Source: Saccharothrix luteola
GTDB lineage: Bacteria; Actinomycetota; Actinomycetes; Mycobacteriales; Pseudonocardiaceae
DNA length: 64,000 nt
Direction: 5' to 3'
NCBI RefSeq assembly: GCF_020859565.1
Contig: NZ_JAJHUO010000016.1
Span: 135,269-199,268 of the forward strand
The translations under genes were made by a program, and so were the position numbers. Under the pieces are notes generated by a model. That model was not told the origin of the DNA. It did no database searches and was given only the letters and a program-made list of their open reading frames with translations. Shown one piece after another: positions 61,232-64,000 of this stretch (the stretch's first letter is position 1; each line of letters opens with the position of its first letter).

Positions 61232-62014
61232 GTGAGCGCAGAGGTAGACCACGCGAAAGCGGAGCACGCCGACGACGAGCCGATCCAGGGCTACCGCCGG
61301 GTGATGCTCAAGCTCGGCGGCGAGATGTTCGGCGGTGGCGGTGTCGGCGTCGACCCCGACGTCGTGCAGACCGTCTCACGCCAGATCGCCGCGGTGGTCC
61401 GAACAGGGGTCCAGGTCGCGGTCGTCATCGGCGGCGGCAACTTCTTCCGCGGCGCCGAGCTGCAGCAGCGCGGCATGGACCGCAGCCGCGCCGACTACAT
61501 GGGCATGCTCGGCACCGTGATGAACTGCCTCGCCCTGCAGGACTTCCTGGAACGCGAGCACGGCATCGAGACCCGCGTGCAGACGGCCATCACGATGGGC
61601 CAGATCGCCGAGTCCTACATCCCCCGCCGGGCCATGCGGCACCTCGACAAGGGGCGCGTGGTGATCTTCGGCGGCGGCGCGGGCATGCCGTACTTCTCCA
61701 CCGACACCACCGCCGCGCAGCGCGCGCTGGAGATCGGGTGCGAGGTCGTGCTGATGGCCAAGGCCGTGGACGGCGTCTACACGGCGGATCCCAAGACCGA
61801 CCCGGACGCGTTGATGTTCGACAACATCACCCACCGCGAAGTGCTCGAACGCGGCCTGAACGTCGCCGACGCGACCGCGTTCAGCCTGTGCATGGACAAC
61901 AACATGCCGATCATGGTCTTCAACCTGCTCACCGAGGGCAACATCGCGCGAGCCGTGCGCGGTGAGAAGATCGGCACACTGGTGAGCACCCCCGGTGGTC
62001 GCCCGTCCTTCTAG
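61232..62014 (+). CDS. pyrH: UMP kinase PyrH
   Basis: A 260-residue UMP kinase of the amino-acid-kinase fold. [20 protein letters not shown] (actinobacterial GGE version of KLSGE), [20 protein letters not shown] and [20 protein letters not shown] form the active site. It makes UDP and is allosterically set by GTP/UTP. GTG at 61232 with GAGGAG 6 bases upstream; a frame further upstream overlaps the terminator. Confidence 0.96.
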   Translation: MSAEVDHAKAEHADDEPIQGYRRVMLKLGGEMFGGGGVGVDPDVVQTVSRQIAAVVRTGVQVAVVIGGGNFFRGAELQQRGMDRSRADYMGMLGTVMNCLALQDFLEREHGIETRVQTAITMGQIAESYIPRRAMRHLDKGRVVIFGGGAGMPYFSTDTTAAQRALEIGCEVVLMAKAVDGVYTADPKTDPDALMFDNITHREVLERGLNVADATAFSLCMDNNMPIMVFNLLTEGNIARAVRGEKIGTLVSTPGGRPSF

Positions 62015-62060
62015 ACCTGCTGGGATTCGAGCCGAACTGCGCACACCAAGGGAGTCAGCC

Positions 62061-62618
62061 GTGATTGACGAGACCCTCCTCGACGCCGAGGAGAAGATGG
62101 AAAAAGCGGTGTCCGTGGCGAAGGAGGACCTGGCCGCGGTGCGCACCGGCCGCGCCAACCCCTCGATGTTCTCCCGCATCGTGGTCGAGTACTACGGTTC
62201 GCCCACCCCCCTGAACCAGCTCGCCAGCGTCGCCATCCCGGAGGCGCGCATGGCGGTGATCAAGCCCTACGACGCCACCCAGCTCAACGCGGTCGAGAAG
62301 GCCATCCGCGACTCCGACCTGGGCGTGAACCCCAGCAACGACGGCTCGATCATCCGCGTGGTGATCCCGCAGCTGTCCGAGGAACGCCGCCGCGAGATGG
62401 TCAAGGTCGCCAAGGGCAAGGGCGAGGACGCCAAGGTGTCCATCCGCAACATCCGCCGCAAGGCCAAGGAAGAGCTGGACCGCCTGGTCAAGGACGGCGA
62501 GGTCGGCGAGGACGAGGGCACCAGGGCCGAGAAGGAACTGGAGAACGTCACCCACCGCTACGTCGCCCAGATCGACGAGCTGGTCAAGCACAAGGAAGCC
62601 GAGCTGCTCGAGGTCTAG
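62061..62618 (+). CDS. frr: Ribosome recycling factor
   Basis: A 185-residue [23 protein letters not shown], the RxxR-rich [20 protein letters not shown] and the C-terminal [18 protein letters not shown] match full-length family members. It splits post-termination ribosomes with EF-G. GTG with AAGGGAG 8 bases upstream. Confidence 0.97.
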   Translation: MIDETLLDAEEKMEKAVSVAKEDLAAVRTGRANPSMFSRIVVEYYGSPTPLNQLASVAIPEARMAVIKPYDATQLNAVEKAIRDSDLGVNPSNDGSIIRVVIPQLSEERRREMVKVAKGKGEDAKVSIRNIRRKAKEELDRLVKDGEVGEDEGTRAEKELENVTHRYVAQIDELVKHKEAELLEV

Positions 62619-62701
62619 TCGGTCACGTCGGTTCGGCGGGTCGGGCCACGGGCCCGCGCGCTTTCCTCGGCCGGTCTGCGGCCGTGATAGGAGCACAACA
62701 G

Positions 62702-63547
62702 GTGTCAGGCGGCGGTGACCAGGGCGCGCCGGAGAAGAGCGCGTCACGCGCGGGGCGCAACCTGCCCGCGGCCATCGCCGTGGGCGTCGGCTTGGGCGCC
62801 GTCATCCTCGTCGCGCTGCTCACGGTGCGCGAGCTGTTCGTCGGCGTCGTCGCCGTGGCCGTCGCCGTGTCGACGTACGAGCTGGCGGGTGCGCTCAAGC
62901 GCGGCGCGGGCATCCGGGTGGCCCTGCTGCCCGTGCTGGTCGGCGGGCAGGCCGTGGTGTGGCTCGCCTGGCCTCAGGAGCGCGCCGGCGTGCTGAGCGC
63001 GTTCGTGGTGACGATCCTGGTGTGCCTGCTCTGGCGGCTCAAGGACGGCGCGGACGGCTACCTGCGCGACGTCACCGCGTCCATCTTCACGGTCGCCTAC
63101 GTGGCCGTGTTCGCGTCGTTCGCGGTCATGCTGGTCGTGCCGGACGACGGCGTGTTCCGCGTCCTGGCGTTCCTGATCGGCGTCGTGCTGTCCGACACCG
63201 GCGGCTACGTGGCCGGCGTGCTGTTCGGCAAGCACCCGATGGCCCCCACCATCAGCCCGAAGAAGTCCTGGGAGGGTTTCGCGGGCTCGATGGTGGCGGG
63301 CATGGTCGGCGGCGCGCTCACCGTCGGCCTGATGCTGGACGGCCAGTGGTGGCAGGGCGTGCTGTTCGGCGCGGCCCTGGTCGTCACCGCGACGGCGGGT
63401 GACCTGGTCGAGTCGCTGATCAAGCGCGACCTCGGGATCAAGGACATGGGCACGCTGCTGCCCGGCCACGGCGGCCTGATGGACCGGATGGACTCGCTGC
63501 TGCCGTCCGCCGTAGTGGCGTGGCTGCTGCTGCACGTGTTCGTGTAG
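62702..63547 (+). CDS. cdsA: Phosphatidate cytidylyltransferase CdsA
   Basis: A 281-residue integral membrane protein with about 7-8 helices. The family signature SxxKRxxxxKDxGxxxPGHGGxxDRxD is seen as SLIKRDLGIKDMGTLLPGHG followed by GLMDRMDSLL near residue 255. It makes CDP-diacylglycerol for all phospholipids. GTG at 62702 preferred, with AGGAG 8 bases upstream; GTG 62684 would give six extra residues. In the usual actinobacterial order after frr. Confidence 0.93.
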   Translation: MSGGGDQGAPEKSASRAGRNLPAAIAVGVGLGAVILVALLTVRELFVGVVAVAVAVSTYELAGALKRGAGIRVALLPVLVGGQAVVWLAWPQERAGVLSAFVVTILVCLLWRLKDGADGYLRDVTASIFTVAYVAVFASFAVMLVVPDDGVFRVLAFLIGVVLSDTGGYVAGVLFGKHPMAPTISPKKSWEGFAGSMVAGMVGGALTVGLMLDGQWWQGVLFGAALVVTATAGDLVESLIKRDLGIKDMGTLLPGHGGLMDRMDSLLPSAVVAWLLLHVFV

Positions 63548-63579
63548 CCCTCGACCGCCATCTGCGAAGCAGGGGCAGA

Positions 63580-64000
63580 CTAATCGTCGTAGGGGTCGTC
63601 CACCCGCGTCTCGGTGGCCTCCTCTTCCGACAGCGGTGTGGTGCGGGACGGGTCGATCACCGAGAACACCGCGCCCGTGTGGTCGGCGACGACCGTGATC
63701 CGGCCGAACGGCGTGTCGTACGGCTCCACGGTGACGCGTCCGCCCAGCTCGAGCACCCGGGACGCGGCCGAGTCCGTCCCGATCTCCGGCGCGGCCGTGA
63801 AGTACACCATCCAGTGCGCGGGGGTGTCCGGCGCGAACGCCCGGCCCATCCGCTGACGCCCGAGCACGGTGTGCCCCTGGACGGCCCAGATCGTGTAGTC
63901 GACCGCCTGGCCGTCACCGATCTGGGTGATTTCGTACCCGCACAGCTCGTGGAAGAACTCGTCCGCCGCGTGCCCGTCGCGCGTGTTCAGCTCGGCCCAC
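63580..64000 (-). CDS. VOC-family (glyoxalase/bleomycin resistance-like) protein, partial
   Basis: Open frame continuing beyond the window end; about 140 C-terminal residues are seen. The paired beta-alpha-beta-beta-beta modules appear as WAELNTRDGHAADEFFHELC and HWMVYFTAAPEIGTDSAASR, ending in GRITVVADHTGAVFSVIDPS. The conserved Trp-Glu-Leu and Trp-Met-Val-Tyr strands mark the dioxygenase-like VOC fold with two modules. A Ser/Glu/Asp-rich acidic tail (EEEATETRVDDPYDD) closes it. Ligand unknown. Convergent with cdsA. Confidence 0.82.
   Translation of the reverse strand, partial: WAELNTRDGHAADEFFHELCGYEITQIGDGQAVDYTIWAVQGHTVLGRQRMGRAFAPDTPAHWMVYFTAAPEIGTDSAASRVLELGGRVTVEPYDTPFGRITVVADHTGAVFSVIDPSRTTPLSEEEATETRVDDPYDD

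Overview
The window is a roughly 71-73% GC chromosome segment from an actinomycete. Start codons are often GTG, genes overlap in 4-base GTGA/ATGA couplings, and the housekeeping order (amtB-glnB-glnD, ffh, rpsP-khpA-rimM-trmD-rplS-lepB-rnhB, yraN-yifB-dprA-xerC-whiG, rpsB-tsf-pyrH-frr-cdsA) is the conserved actinobacterial one. A WhiG sigma factor, CBM2-tailed secreted glycosidases with long threonine linkers and a perfect CebR-type operator suggest a sporulating, plant-polymer-degrading Pseudonocardiales organism (Saccharothrix/Lentzea/Actinosynnema-like; this is inference).

Left arm (1-12.7 kb): the 3' end of an M20 peptidase, a class-3 lipase, and a divergent carbohydrate locus. A ribose/galactose-type ABC importer (substrate-binding lipoprotein, double ATPase, permease) reads left. 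A GntR/FadR regulator heads a tight rightward operon: a deleted aldo/keto reductase, a lactonase-type amidohydrolase, a LarA-like nickel 2-hydroxyacid racemase/epimerase, a glycerate kinase, and larB, larC and larE for the nickel-pincer cofactor. Read together, this looks like import and oxidation of a sugar to a sugar acid, C2 epimerisation by a nickel-pincer enzyme, and entry into metabolism through glycerate. It is the strongest candidate for an undescribed system here.

Accessory middle (12.7-36 kb): an acyl-CoA dehydrogenase-like flavoprotein, GH43 protein, TerC manganese exporter behind a yybP-ykoY riboswitch with a coupled 43-residue membrane ORF, a PrsW-like protease broken by an in-frame TGA, a CE1-CBM2 esterase, CapA, cupin, lipoproteins, S9 peptidase, EstB-like hydrolase, DUF4097-like protein, aldo/keto reductase, ROK regulator and GH5 mannanase-CBM2. 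This stretch is rich in decaying genes: PrsW, a polyprenyl diphosphate synthase (frameshift), subtilase, GH13, thioesterase and perhaps an ACP remnant. It ends in a bizarre 150-base tract made almost only of G and C runs.

Right arm (36.5-64 kb): the nitrogen operon amtB-glnB-glnD behind a GlnR-like box; a P-loop protein; ffh; an amidohydrolase; two CPBP membrane proteases; pxpA; the rpsP-to-rplS translation cluster; two tandem signal peptidases; rnhB; a DUF2469 protein; yraN-yifB, an unexpected proline-rich ORF, dprA, xerC and whiG; a 17-bp tandem repeat; an M23 peptidase; and rpsB-tsf-pyrH-frr-cdsA. Several genes here have a TANNNT -10 element 6-7 bases before the start codon, indicating leaderless transcripts. 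No tRNA, rRNA, CRISPR array, insertion sequence or prophage was seen.
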